From Alphaproteobacteria bacterium (lineage in GTDB: Bacteria; Pseudomonadota; Alphaproteobacteria; JANQMY01): a DNA stretch of 44,675 nt. The stretch's first letter is position 1; every line of letters starts with the position of its first letter. Both the position numbers and the translations under genes were made by a program. The notes beneath the pieces were generated by a model, which had not been told where the DNA came from, made no database searches, and was given only the letters and a program-made list of their open reading frames with translations. The stretch lies in contig JANQMY010000294.1 in NCBI GenBank assembly GCA_028279895.1, positions 1-44,675 of the forward strand, written 5' to 3'. Shown here piece by piece: positions 9,472 to 19,055 of this stretch.

Positions 9472-11513
9472 GCCCTGCCGACCCCGGGTATGTCCCTGCC
9501 GCTTGTCACTTCGATGTCTGTGTAATCTTTCTCTAGGTTAGCCATCGCGACTTCAAACGCGTTCATGACTTTTTCCCTCTCAAGAGCAAGCTTCTCATCG
9601 GCTTGCTTGTCCTGGAGCATTACCTTCATGCGGTCTGTGGCTGCCCTCATTTCACCAACCGCGCTGTTTTGCTGTTCGATCTGCAAGGCCATCTGCTGCA
9701 TTTGAAGTTGAGCTTGGGCCAACTGAGCTTCCGCGCCGCCTTGTTGCGGCGCCTCGTCAACCGGCGTGAAATACCGCGCCGGTTCTTCGTTGGCGTTCCG
9801 CACCATCGCCGAGACGGTGTTGAAGGCGTTTTGCGGTTGGACCATCCCCGCAAACCGTTCGTCGCCGATAAGCTCTTTTTGTTTTTCCCAAATCGCCTCT
9901 AACAGGACGTGTTTCTGCTCCTTTGTCCCAATGCCTATGCCTATGTTGATGGTGACGTTTTCTCTACTCGCCCACTGTGTGGGGTCCACCTCGACAACCT
10001 TCCCCCGCAGCCGGAGGATTTCCGCTTTCTTGGGGTGCTTTAAAACCAGCTCATGCATGTGCAAAAACAACGTCCTGAAACCAGTTTCCGCATAGGTCCG
10101 ACCCCGGAGTTCTATCTTCGCCCGCGACATATCCAGCGACTGGGTTAAAACGCTCTGTTGGATGTTCTTAAGCTGATCGGGCGTTAACCCCTCGCTGTCC
10201 GCCTGGACTCCGGTACGGTCCTTTTTGGCCTTCTCGATCAGGTCCAGAAAGGTGAACACCTTGTCCGCCGTAAACGGAACGGTAAGCGGTGTGTAGGAAT
10301 CCCCCACCGGACGCGACGTGGTGACGAGCCTGCCGATATTGGTGGTGAGAATTTCATCCACCGTGTCCTCGGTCATGCCCTGGTCCCACATCAGGTGACC
10401 GGGCTTATTGGCGTGGTACAGGTTATCCAGCCCCTGGCGGGTAATGGTGGATGACAGGATTTGCAGATCCATCACCTTTTCCGCCTGGGCACGGCCAAAG
10501 TGCTTATGGGGCAGAGGTTGCGACGAAATCACATGAAACGGCTGTCTATCAGCAGGCTGATTGTCTAGGAGTTCGCTTCCTGCGGTGAAAACCTGTCTAA
10601 GTTCCGACTTCCCGTTTCCGTGGTAATCGACGCGGATATACGCTTCCCGCAGGAGGATCTTATCTTCGGCATCCTGGACCGCCCGGTCGTCTCTCTCGTC
10701 ATCGCGGTCGTACCTGGAAAGCTTTTCGTCCGAACTAAAATCCATATTGTGCGTGGGCAGATCTTTAACCTTCTCCTTATCGAAGCCCATCTCGATCAGT
10801 TCTGTTCGGGTCACCTCTCTTTCATGGCCCACCATCCTGGCTCGGCTGGGGTCCAGGTGCCTCGCATCCGCGGAGATCCGGTATTCCTCCGGGGGGACGT
10901 TGTCCACGGTGATTTCGTTCTTCTGGAACGTTCGTTTAATCCTGACGTCGAACGTCACCGGAGTCGGTGCGAGTTGGAGGACATTTTCCCCAAAGGCTTC
11001 CTCGCGTTCGGTGAGCTGGTCGATCTCCACCTCATCCGGCGCGACGATGTTCAGAAGCTCCACTTCCGTCAAGCCGCTATAGGTCTCGTAGCGGGTTATA
11101 GTCTTGGTGTCATACCAGCATTTAACGATGCCGTTTTTCTGTAGTTCGGCGTCGAATATCCAGTTATACAGAACGATATAACCGTCGTTCTTCTTCCAGA
11201 ACAAATGCTGGATATAATCAGACTGCTGATTGACGAATTCCTCGTCTTCCTCGCCCACCGGATCGAAGCTCAGAAAGTTCTCTCTCGTGGAGAACATCCG
11301 CATGTAGTACGGCATGACGGAATCGTGGCAGTCGGACACCTCCGAGGTAACGAATTGGCTCTGGCCTTCTATTTCGGTGCCGTATTTCTTGGATAAATAG
11401 TAGTCATAGGCCGCCGCGCGTTCCGTCGCGATCTCCCCTCCGGGCTTGCCAAGTGCGTTGTTGAACTCGTGATCCACCAACGCTACGAGTTCACCATCGC
11501 TCATTTTCGGCAT
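9468..11513 (-). CDS. Portal protein (P22-like)
   Basis: 681 aa, SQFVTSEVSDCHDSVMPYYMRMFSTRENFLSFDPVGEEDEEFVNQQSDYIQHLFWKKNDGY...; position between terminase and scaffold. Confidence 0.9.
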   Translation of the reverse strand: MPKMSDGELVALVDHEFNNALGKPGGEIATERAAAYDYYLSKKYGTEIEGQSQFVTSEVSDCHDSVMPYYMRMFSTRENFLSFDPVGEEDEEFVNQQSDYIQHLFWKKNDGYIVLYNWIFDAELQKNGIVKCWYDTKTITRYETYSGLTEVELLNIVAPDEVEIDQLTEREEAFGENVLQLAPTPVTFDVRIKRTFQKNEITVDNVPPEEYRISADARHLDPSRARMVGHEREVTRTELIEMGFDKEKVKDLPTHNMDFSSDEKLSRYDRDDERDDRAVQDAEDKILLREAYIRVDYHGNGKSELRQVFTAGSELLDNQPADRQPFHVISSQPLPHKHFGRAQAEKVMDLQILSSTITRQGLDNLYHANKPGHLMWDQGMTEDTVDEILTTNIGRLVTTSRPVGDSYTPLTVPFTADKVFTFLDLIEKAKKDRTGVQADSEGLTPDQLKNIQQSVLTQSLDMSRAKIELRGRTYAETGFRTLFLHMHELVLKHPKKAEILRLRGKVVEVDPTQWASRENVTINIGIGIGTKEQKHVLLEAIWEKQKELIGDERFAGMVQPQNAFNTVSAMVRNANEEPARYFTPVDEAPQQGGAEAQLAQAQLQMQQMALQIEQQNSAVGEMRAATDRMKVMLQDKQADEKLALEREKVMNAFEVAMANLEKDYTDIEVTSGRDIPGVGRA

Positions 11514-12040
11514 TAGACGATGGCGACCTCTTGGTATTTCTTCTGCGCTCTCTTTTTCTTTCTAAGAGACCGGGACCAACTCAGCATGGCGATGGCGTGA
11601 CGCATGGCGGACAAATAAGGATGCGCATCAAGAGGGACCTTCCCATCCACCCTTCTTGCCGTTCCCACTTCCGTCTTGACCTGTTGCAGCCTGCTATTGA
11701 TCACAAACCGATCCGTTTTGATTCGTGTGTTGATTTCTCTCGAAAGAACATCGGCAAGTTCCTCGGTCTCCTTTGTAGGCTCCGCGGTCATGTTGCAGCC
11801 GCGGTCCAAGAGCTTGTCCGCGATTTCCTTTGCCTTGTGCTCCCAGGCGATGGGTATCCACCGGCCCAAAGCTGTCAGACCTTCTGCGATGATTGGAAAG
11901 TCCTGGGTCTCGAATTCCGCGGCGTTATACAAATAGATCGTGTCCGCCTGTTTATCGTGGGCCATCCACACCGCCGTAATGCGTCCGCTTTGGTCCACAT
12001 GTATCGCGGCGATGCGTTTCCAGGTTTCTTCGATGTTCAT
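11513..12040 (-). CDS. Hypothetical protein
   Basis: 175-aa ORF with tight junctions to neighbours. Confidence 0.65.
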   Translation of the reverse strand: MNIEETWKRIAAIHVDQSGRITAVWMAHDKQADTIYLYNAAEFETQDFPIIAEGLTALGRWIPIAWEHKAKEIADKLLDRGCNMTAEPTKETEELADVLSREINTRIKTDRFVINSRLQQVKTEVGTARRVDGKVPLDAHPYLSAMRHAIAMLSWSRSLRKKKRAQKKYQEVAIV

Positions 12041-13410
12041 CTTCTGAGCCGTGCGGGCATCCTCGCCGTAGGGTGTTGGATTTTCTGCCAGGGTTTACGT
12101 CTGTCTCTGGGCTGGCCTCCAGTGTCCACAAGCACTGTCGGCGCTGTTACAGATGATGCCACCCTGCTGGCCGGTACCAAGACTTCCGTGAACTGAGTCA
12201 CAATGGTCGGCGCGGTGACGCTTGACTGGGCCGCCACGGCGGGCACCGAAACATTCACGCCTGTCGCGATTACCGGGACGGTGATTGCGGAGGATGCCCT
12301 GCTTGCGGGGACATTGATAAACACCCCGCCTTGCGTTTCCACCGCCGCCCGCGACCAAAACGACGCGTTCGCATTTTCGCAGTTGTAAATGGTCGAGATG
12401 TCGTTTGCGGTGAGCGCGTCGCCCAGCACCCTGACGTGGTCTATGTCGCCCTCGACAGCTCTTAGGGAGTCCGCAACCGCGTTGTTCGGATGGGCTCCTA
12501 TGCCGAACTGTTGACTCGACTGCTGTAAAGAGCCGGTATTCGTTTCGCTCTTTCTCTCGACCGCGTTGACGTAGAGCTTCTGTGTTGTGCCGTCCCAGGT
12601 TCCACTGAGGAAGTTCCACGCCGCCGTGGTCATGGTGCTGGCGGGTTCGATACTGGTCCCCGTTGTCCCGCCCGCCGTAACCCTTAGAGCAGCGGAGTAA
12701 TTCCCACCCCCTACGGGAAGATACCCTAGAAAATAGTCGTCGCTTGTCGCCACATTGGGCTTTGAGACAACCCGTGCAAAAAATCCCCCATGGCTGGTGG
12801 CTGACGGTTTTGCCCATGCCAACAGCGTAAGCGCTGTCAGCCCCTCGAAATCCGTCCCATGGGGGACCGAAATCCAATCCGGCTCGGCCTTCTGAAAACT
12901 CCGCGCGTCAGCGATTTGACCTGTGGAACTGACGGGCGTGTTTTGCTCTGTGCCGTCGTTACTGTTGCCGGACTGGTCTTCTACATTCCCCGAACCCGAT
13001 GTGGTGTCTTCATCGTCCAGAGTTAAATGAAGAAGGATGTTTTCCGTATTCCACGTATTCTCTATGCCATAGGTGGCATCATCCGCGTGGTCACTAGCAC
13101 CGGAATTGCCCCAATAAAGATACAGATCAATATTAGAGCTTGCAGAAATGTCTTCATGATAGACATAGACAACTCCCGTTTCGCCCGACGTGTCTACGTT
13201 TCTCACGCCTCTCGCGACTTCGGTTGTTTCGTCGGCTTTCGTAACGCGGACATCCGCGCCGGTACTCTGCAAATTGCCCCAAAAAGCCGTCTCGCTTGCG
13301 AAATGCGCGTTTAAATCGATGGCTAGGCAATATGGGTACGCACTATCAACCTGAGCCGACTGAGAGGTAATCTTGGCCCTGTGCGACCAGGATGCATTGT
13401 ACCAGGCCAT
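12037..13410 (-). CDS. LamG / concanavalin A-like domain protein with DUF2341-like N-terminus
   Basis: MAWYNASWSHRAKITSQSAQVDSAYPYCLAIDL (DUF2341-like); LTALTLLAWAKPSATSHGGFFARVVSKP and AWNFLSGTWDGTTQKLYVNAVERKS (LamG-like). Confidence 0.8.
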   Translation of the reverse strand: MAWYNASWSHRAKITSQSAQVDSAYPYCLAIDLNAHFASETAFWGNLQSTGADVRVTKADETTEVARGVRNVDTSGETGVVYVYHEDISASSNIDLYLYWGNSGASDHADDATYGIENTWNTENILLHLTLDDEDTTSGSGNVEDQSGNSNDGTEQNTPVSSTGQIADARSFQKAEPDWISVPHGTDFEGLTALTLLAWAKPSATSHGGFFARVVSKPNVATSDDYFLGYLPVGGGNYSAALRVTAGGTTGTSIEPASTMTTAAWNFLSGTWDGTTQKLYVNAVERKSETNTGSLQQSSQQFGIGAHPNNAVADSLRAVEGDIDHVRVLGDALTANDISTIYNCENANASFWSRAAVETQGGVFINVPASRASSAITVPVIATGVNVSVPAVAAQSSVTAPTIVTQFTEVLVPASRVASSVTAPTVLVDTGGQPRDRRKPWQKIQHPTARMPARLRR

Positions 13411-13829
13411 TAGACATTATCGTTGTCTTCAAAGCCGGACGCGTCGAACGTGACCTTGAAATCCGTGCCGACCCCTGCTGTTTCAGATCCGCCGAAATCG
13501 ATATGCCAGAGGACCTTGTTGTCCGAACTCTGATAGATGATGCCTTGCGTGGCCGGGCCAATACTTCCGCCTGTCGCCGTGACTGAGATATCCGTGAAGT
13601 CCCCACGGGCGTCGTCGGTGTCTACCGTTGTGACTGCGTAAGTGGCCGTCTCTCCACCCGCTGTCCAACCGTTCCCCGACACTTCCGACCCCGCCAGGCT
13701 CGCTGTCGTCGTGTGCGTTCCATCGAAGGGCGTGGAGCTACGCAGCATAAATTTGAAGTTCGCTATGCTCAGCTCTTGGTTTTTTTCGAGCTTGCGCGTG
13801 TGGTTATAGCGAGAGACCGTTACCGCCAC
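13410..13829 (-). CDS. Hypothetical structural protein
   Basis: 139-aa ORF, operon context. Confidence 0.65.
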   Translation of the reverse strand: MAVTVSRYNHTRKLEKNQELSIANFKFMLRSSTPFDGTHTTTASLAGSEVSGNGWTAGGETATYAVTTVDTDDARGDFTDISVTATGGSIGPATQGIIYQSSDNKVLWHIDFGGSETAGVGTDFKVTFDASGFEDNDNV

Positions 13830-15377
13830 TTAGAAACTCATCTCCGCAAAGACTTTGTCCGGTTTCACGTCGAATACCTTCTTCTGGTTCATTTCCGCCG
13901 CGGCGAGGCTTGCCGCCATGACTAAGGCCACCATGCCGTCAATCCGGCCATAGCTTTTCTTTTTCGTCAGTTTCCGATTGCCCGCGGGGTCCATCTCGAC
14001 AACCGCATTGGCTGCGCACATCTGGAGCACCGGGTGATTTCCGTGGCGCACCTTCTCGTTAAGGAACATCGTCTCTGTCTCGCGAAGCGCCGGAGACATG
14101 GACTGATACCCTTGGCCGAACTCCACAAAGCGATCGTCTATGAACCCTTCGGATAGCCCGGCCTCGATTAGCCAGGGCCTCAGATGCTTCATATTCCAAC
14201 GGTCGAACGCGACCCGCCGGATGTCGTATTGCCCGAAGGCGTCGGCTATCTTCTTGGCCACATAGGCGTATTCGACCGACCGGCCCGGCGTGGTCTTCAG
14301 AAATCCTTGCTTGGCCCACAGATCGTAACTCTGATGATCCTGCCTCGCCTTATCAGCTAACCCTTCCTCGGGAAGCCAGAATATGGGCCGGACATGGAGC
14401 ACTCCTTGCACAGGACTCACCAGCACGAACGCCGTCAGGTCGTTCGACACCGACAAGTCGAGCCCTCCATAGACCGGCCCAAGCTCGGAAGGCTCGCCCC
14501 CGCAAGCCTTCCAAACCGACGCCGAGATAAACGGGCTATGAACTTGCACCCGCTGGTTCAGTACGAGATTCCGATAGGACGCTTCGCGTGACGGTATCCG
14601 CCGCGCCGCTTCCGCCATGTCCAGGATTTCCTTCGTATCCTGGAAGTCTCCGAAAGCCGGATTGGCCTGTTTTATCGTTTCTACGTCGAACGGATCGGCG
14701 TTTTCGTCCGCCGTGTACAGGAATACGTGCGTGCGCGGGTCTTCTTCCTTCAGCGCGTCATCAATCAGCACCGAAAGCAAATCATTCGCGGTCGGTGCCT
14801 GCGTGGAGATGATCACACTCAGTGGGCTGACCTGCGCGCCGGTCGAGGTCTCCAATGCCTCGTAAAGCGGATGATCCTGCCCCTTCACCTGTCCTAATTC
14901 GTCGTGAACGATCAGAACCGGATTAAGCCCAAACGCGGTCGGCGCGTCCGCACTTAACGCCTGGTACATCGTCCCGTAGTAAGCGCAATGGAGCTGCTTG
15001 ACCGTCTCCCGGATCGTAATCAGATCCGATAGCTCTTGATCGAGCCGTATAATCTTGGCCGCGATCTTAAACAAGAGCGCTGCCTGCTCTCGTGACATCG
15101 CGGATGAATAAAGTTCCGAGTTAACTCGAACTTCCGGCCCCACAAGATGCAAAAGCAGGATGCACGCACACAGTGTCGTTTTAGCGTTCTTCCGGCCAAA
15201 CGAGACAATCACCCGGCGCGTGTCTTTCGCGTAAATCGCGATCAGAATCTTACGCTGCCACGGCCTCAACTTGATCGGCTGGCCTACATCCGGGCCTTCC
15301 GGTACCCGGCAATACGTCTCAATCCATCTGATGTTGCGTTTCGCACGAGCTATCGTGCGTTGCGCTGGTGATCCCAC
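13830..15377 (-). CDS. Terminase large subunit
   Basis: Walker A-like VSFGRKNAKTT, Walker B-like LIVHDELGQ, nuclease-domain YGGLDLSVSNDLTAFVLV. Confidence 0.93.
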   Translation of the reverse strand: MGSPAQRTIARAKRNIRWIETYCRVPEGPDVGQPIKLRPWQRKILIAIYAKDTRRVIVSFGRKNAKTTLCACILLLHLVGPEVRVNSELYSSAMSREQAALLFKIAAKIIRLDQELSDLITIRETVKQLHCAYYGTMYQALSADAPTAFGLNPVLIVHDELGQVKGQDHPLYEALETSTGAQVSPLSVIISTQAPTANDLLSVLIDDALKEEDPRTHVFLYTADENADPFDVETIKQANPAFGDFQDTKEILDMAEAARRIPSREASYRNLVLNQRVQVHSPFISASVWKACGGEPSELGPVYGGLDLSVSNDLTAFVLVSPVQGVLHVRPIFWLPEEGLADKARQDHQSYDLWAKQGFLKTTPGRSVEYAYVAKKIADAFGQYDIRRVAFDRWNMKHLRPWLIEAGLSEGFIDDRFVEFGQGYQSMSPALRETETMFLNEKVRHGNHPVLQMCAANAVVEMDPAGNRKLTKKKSYGRIDGMVALVMAASLAAAEMNQKKVFDVKPDKVFAEMSF

Positions 15378-15796
15378 GAGGGACCGCTACCCTTATTCCT
15401 GTTTGTCCGCTTATCCACCGTTGCCTGGTTTGTAATGCGCAGTTTCGTGGATAACGACGCGATGGCCCGCGACTGTTCTTCTTCGGAACGCGACAAATCC
15501 CGGTAAAGCTTCAAATCAATGTCCACTTTTCCGTCTTCACCCGGCTTTTGGGCTTCCATATCCTGCAACAACGCCGCAAAACGGCGCGCACGCGTGATAT
15601 GACGGCATAATTGTGCCAAAACCGGCCATGTTTCCTTCGGAAACCAGTCAGCAGGCAGACTATCAGTGATCTTGTGCCATTCTTCGGCCTGTTCATCGGT
15701 CAATTCTGCCGGGGCACAAGGCCTTTTCAACGGAATGACGTTGTTTTCGGCCAAATGTGCCACTTCAGCAGCCGATTGACGGCCTCTGTCACCCAT
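15350..15796 (-). CDS. Terminase small subunit (P27 family)
   Basis: AELTDEQAEEWHKITDSLPADWFPKETWPVLAQLCRHITRARRF; adjacent to terL. Confidence 0.8.
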   Translation of the reverse strand: MGDRGRQSAAEVAHLAENNVIPLKRPCAPAELTDEQAEEWHKITDSLPADWFPKETWPVLAQLCRHITRARRFAALLQDMEAQKPGEDGKVDIDLKLYRDLSRSEEEQSRAIASLSTKLRITNQATVDKRTNRNKGSGPSWDHQRNAR

Positions 15797-15880
15797 TTTT
15801 TCGAAATTTCCTCGGTTTTACTAAATTTCAGGCGGTTTATGGGAAGGAAGGCCCCGTGCCGCTCCCCCAACGCTCACTCG

Positions 15881-16189
15881 CTAATTTCTACCCCCCTCCC
15901 CACCCCTCAAGGGGCCAGGAGAAAGATCAATGACTGTGAGAGGCTGAGGCCTAGGTGTGTACACGTAGCTTACGCTTTGCTTGGCTGCCTTTTGCAACGC
16001 AATGTGATGGTAGTGCGTACTGACTTGCGCGAGGTGTGGCTGTTCATCGTCTCTTTCAATCATCGCATTGAAGATGGTCTCGACAACCTGTTCATAAGTA
16101 TTGTGCTCGTACTCCATGTCCATCAACGCATTTACACCCGCGTCTATCATGAGCTGGGTTGGGTATTTGTCGTCAATCATTGGTTCCAA
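15881..16189 (-). CDS. Hypothetical protein
   Basis: 102-aa ORF between the HNH and terS genes. Confidence 0.5.
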   Translation of the reverse strand: MEPMIDDKYPTQLMIDAGVNALMDMEYEHNTYEQVVETIFNAMIERDDEQPHLAQVSTHYHHIALQKAAKQSVSYVYTPRPQPLTVIDLSPGPLRGGEGGRN

Positions 16190-16497
16190 TGGTGCTCATC
16201 GCTTAACGGCCACCCTGATTCATCGCATCCCTTGAGAAAACCTGCGCCGCCCTTCTCTTGGCTCTGCTTGAAGCGATCGTGGCACTGTTTCGTCATGCTT
16301 CTGAGATTCTTCTTGGCCCAGAACAGCATAAGCTCACCTTCGTGCTTGGTGATGTGATCGACAACGTCAGCCTCAGCAGACTTGTCCTCGCCCTTGTGAT
16401 GCGGGCACTGACAATACGGGTCTTTACGTAGCTTCCACGCTCTTAGCTCTTTCCAGCGCTTGGTTCTGTAGAGTCGGTGGTAGTCTGGTCTTTCCAT
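16177..16497 (-). CDS. HNH endonuclease
   Basis: MERPDYHRLYRTKRWKELRAWKLRKDPYCQCPHHKGE..ADVVDHITKHEG...KNLRSMTKQCHDRFKQ; adjacent to terminase genes. Confidence 0.88.
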   Translation of the reverse strand: MERPDYHRLYRTKRWKELRAWKLRKDPYCQCPHHKGEDKSAEADVVDHITKHEGELMLFWAKKNLRSMTKQCHDRFKQSQEKGGAGFLKGCDESGWPLSDEHHWNQ

Positions 16498-16634
16498 TTG
16501 CGTAACAGAGGCGTCTCTACCGGGCTCAACGACCCGTCTCTGATTGCCACTTCCAGCCAACGAATTGGCTCCCAATGCACAGTAACGGTCACGCTGCCAG
16601 AGCCGTCCGTCTTGCGTGTCGCTTTAGCTTCCAT
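16443..16634 (-). CDS. Small hypothetical protein
   Basis: 63-aa ORF; overlaps the HNH start by about 55 nt, so uncertain. Confidence 0.4.
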   Translation of the reverse strand: MEAKATRKTDGSGSVTVTVHWEPIRWLEVAIRDGSLSPVETPLLRKWKDQTTTDSTEPSAGKS

Positions 16635-16675
16635 CTGATTAGATCGATTCAGTGCTCATATCATCACCTTGAATC

Positions 16676-16707
16676 AAAAAGCCCGGCCCCATTCTCATGG
16701 TCCGGGC
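16676..16707 (-). terminator. Rho-independent terminator
   Basis: Minus strand GCCCGGACCATGAGAATGGGGCCGGGCTTTTT: GCCCGG/CCGGGC with inner CCAT/ATGG stem and T5. Confidence 0.85.
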
Positions 16708-16755
16708 GCAATGGTGTACGTTATGTATTTCTTGTAAATCTCGGACCCCATTTTG

Positions 16756-17052
16756 TCAAGCTATCCATGCGCGTCTTTGAGCCTCAACGAACCTCTCGCC
16801 AAACGGCACCGGCTTGAGTACCGTCACCAGGTGACCTTGCTTAAAAACGTACTGCGCTCGCTTTGTTCTCACCGTACACGTTCCTGTCATTACCCTCTCC
16901 CATAGCCCCTCGTGACCGCGCCGCTTTCTCAGATCCTTGACCACCTGCGGGCGCACACGGCGCGACCTAACATCTTCGATACGCTCTCTATACCGAGTGA
17001 TGGCGTGCTGCGTTACCTGGAAATGTTGAATGGCATAGTCCTTTGACTTCAC
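16756..17052 (-). CDS. Hypothetical protein
   Basis: 98-aa ORF, HFQVTQHAITRYRERIEDV motif common in small phage proteins. Confidence 0.65.
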   Translation of the reverse strand: MKSKDYAIQHFQVTQHAITRYRERIEDVRSRRVRPQVVKDLRKRRGHEGLWERVMTGTCTVRTKRAQYVFKQGHLVTVLKPVPFGERFVEAQRRAWIA

Positions 17053-17663
17053 ACCCAGCCTGCCTTCCTCGCATACAGATCAAGACCCTCTATCAGCCAA
17101 TCAATCACCTTTGGCCGTCTGCATCGGTGACGGTTTGCGATATCTCGCGCCGCATGACCGTCCACGACAACAGAAATCACAACATCTAGTATCGGGGGAG
17201 CCATGTTGTTTTCACTTCTCGCTATGAACACACCCCGCCGATCGCGCAGTTCATCAACCCAGGGCCAATATCTGTTGATGTAGGCGTCTGAAAGGCTTGC
17301 GGGCCACCTTTCCGGCTCGTTTGTGTGTCCTAGACGCTCCCACCTATGAGGTTTGATCAGCATAGACCCTGTAATGGCGATGTAGACCCGCTCTATTTCG
17401 TCCGCTGCCCGCTCATGTTGTTTGTTCAACCGCCCAGTCCGCAGGAGACGTTCAATAGTACCCTCACGTAAGCGCGCTTTGGTCTGTTCTGTTGTTGGGT
17501 CTTGGGGGGCGCGTAGCTTTAATGCTTCCTCTTTAGCGACTTTCAACCCGTCCGCGTGGTTGCGGGCTATGGTGCGCTGTCTTAGCCATTCCAAGTGTTG
17601 GCGGCGCTTGGAGGCGATGAGGGGGGAAAGTGTTTCTTCTGTTTGATGGTCTATTTGAGACAT
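17049..17663 (-). CDS. Hypothetical protein
   Basis: 204-aa ORF; C-terminal ARDIANRHRCRRPKVIDWLIEGLDLYARKAGW looks HTH-like. Confidence 0.65.
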   Translation of the reverse strand: MSQIDHQTEETLSPLIASKRRQHLEWLRQRTIARNHADGLKVAKEEALKLRAPQDPTTEQTKARLREGTIERLLRTGRLNKQHERAADEIERVYIAITGSMLIKPHRWERLGHTNEPERWPASLSDAYINRYWPWVDELRDRRGVFIARSENNMAPPILDVVISVVVDGHAARDIANRHRCRRPKVIDWLIEGLDLYARKAGWV

Positions 17664-17938
17664 CTAAACCATGCCGGATATTGTGACATAGTATAAAAAT
17701 ATCCCGATACGGCGATAGCTATTCCTGCTAACAGCGTTATGCTCCCCCACCCAATTAAACAAGTTAGCTCGCTTGCGTTTATCATTAACACCTCGCATAT
17801 TCTAGAACATAAGGGCTGACTAATCAGCCGACTGAGCAACATATATACATTTGCCGAGATGGCACAAAAATTCAAAGCCACTAAAGCCCAGAACCGCGCT
17901 TCCAAGCGTTGGCGGCGGCGGTTAGCCCAGATCATCAA
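17651..17938 (-). CDS. Small membrane protein, two predicted TM segments
   Basis: Hydrophobic segments FWALVALNFCAISANVYMLLS and LTCLIGWGSITLLAGIAIAVSGYF. Confidence 0.55.
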   Translation of the reverse strand: MMIWANRRRQRLEARFWALVALNFCAISANVYMLLSRLISQPLCSRICEVLMINASELTCLIGWGSITLLAGIAIAVSGYFYTMSQYPAWFRCLK

Positions 17939-18149
17939 TTATACCTCTAACGCCAGCCAACAACGCCCGCGCCTGGTCTAAATGTATTTCGTCCGCCATG
18001 GTGCAATCGAATATAGGTCTCTTACCCAACCGGTTATTTTCGGATTTTGTGTGAGTTTTTCTAAAAAGCTTTAAACTATCTGCGGCTTCTTTCAGGTCCG
18101 CCTCTAGTCGCATAAGTCTAGCTTCTGGAAAGTTTTCCGCGTTCTTCAT
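17922..18149 (-). CDS. Hypothetical protein
   Basis: 75-aa ORF, operon context. Confidence 0.5.
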   Translation of the reverse strand: MKNAENFPEARLMRLEADLKEAADSLKLFRKTHTKSENNRLGKRPIFDCTMADEIHLDQARALLAGVRGIIDDLG

Positions 18150-18177
18150 GTTACGCCTTGTTGTTGCGTCATTGCGT

Positions 18178-18501
18178 TCACACCGGCATCACTGTATCTG
18201 ACAACCACTCAAACCAACTTCGCCGCGGCGGCGCTGGGCGCACAAACTTTTCGTTAAACTCTTTTCGAGCCTGTGACCGTATCATCCCCTCTGCCAACTC
18301 TACATCCGGGTCGTCTTTCCCCACACCACGCTCATATCTGGCGATTTCTGCGCTATCCCTCAGTATGGCCGCTCTCTGTCCATCTCTGTCGTTCCGAAAA
18401 TAATCCACGCGGTTCAACCGTTTGATTGCCGCGTCATATGCTCTATTGCGCTCAACGTTCTGTATATGGACTGGTTTGGGACCGGGATACGCGGGGTTCA
18501 T
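18178..18501 (-). CDS. Hypothetical protein, N-terminal MNPAYPGPKPVHIQNVER
   Basis: ATG at 18501 chosen because the start motif is shared with the adjacent 18503-18745 gene. Confidence 0.65.
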   Translation of the reverse strand: MNPAYPGPKPVHIQNVERNRAYDAAIKRLNRVDYFRNDRDGQRAAILRDSAEIARYERGVGKDDPDVELAEGMIRSQARKEFNEKFVRPAPPRRSWFEWLSDTVMPV

Positions 18502-18502
18502 A

Positions 18503-18745
18503 TTACCTCTGCAACAAGCGCATAGTGTGCACAAATAAATTCGCTTTCGCCTCCGGCGTCGTGAGTTTGTCACGCTCCTTTTCGTATTCAGATATAATAA
18601 ATTCGCCCTCCCGCTCCTTCATTTCTGCGACCCTCGCGTGGGCTTTGAGCATTCTATCGACACTGCGATGCCGCTTGCGCTGATCTTCCGTACGCTCAAC
18701 GTTGAGTATGTGAATCGGTTTGGGGCCTGGGTATGCTGGGTTCAT
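18503..18745 (-). CDS. Hypothetical protein, N-terminal MNPAYPGPKPIHILNVER
   Basis: 80-aa ORF paralogous at its N-terminus to the downstream gene. Confidence 0.65.
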   Translation of the reverse strand: MNPAYPGPKPIHILNVERTEDQRKRHRSVDRMLKAHARVAEMKEREGEFIISEYEKERDKLTTPEAKANLFVHTMRLLQR

Positions 18746-18754
18746 TTAGGGAAC

Positions 18755-19030
18755 CTACGGTTCGGCGCGTCTGCGCGCCTGATCAGGTTGTCCGAGTTCA
18801 TCATTCCGTCCATACCAAGCGGACCGGAAGACCACCGCTTGGTCGAAAGCCTTGAGACAATCTTGAAGGTAGCGGGCCAAGATAAAGTCGGGTGTGTTGC
18901 TTACGTTTTCAGCGCAATGCTTGTTCAAAATGCTGCCAATATCTCGCCGCAGCTCCAGTTCGCGGTCTTCCCGGCTTTGCTCCACTGGTCGCGCCGTCTC
19001 TTCTTCAGGCACTACGAGCTTCCAGGGCAT
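18755..19030 (-). CDS. Hypothetical protein
   Basis: 91-aa ORF. Confidence 0.55.
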   Translation of the reverse strand: MPWKLVVPEEETARPVEQSREDRELELRRDIGSILNKHCAENVSNTPDFILARYLQDCLKAFDQAVVFRSAWYGRNDELGQPDQARRRAEP

Positions 19031-19055
19031 TACACACCTCCATACAGGGATAGGG

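Noticed and set aside
10620-11144. 174-aa plus-strand ORF
   Set aside because: Antisense to the portal gene
12095-12877. 260-aa minus-strand ORF
   Set aside because: Out-of-frame overlap inside the LamG gene, Arg-rich shadow translation
15611-16357. 248-aa plus-strand ORF
   Set aside because: Antisense to terS and HNH genes, no domain-like pattern
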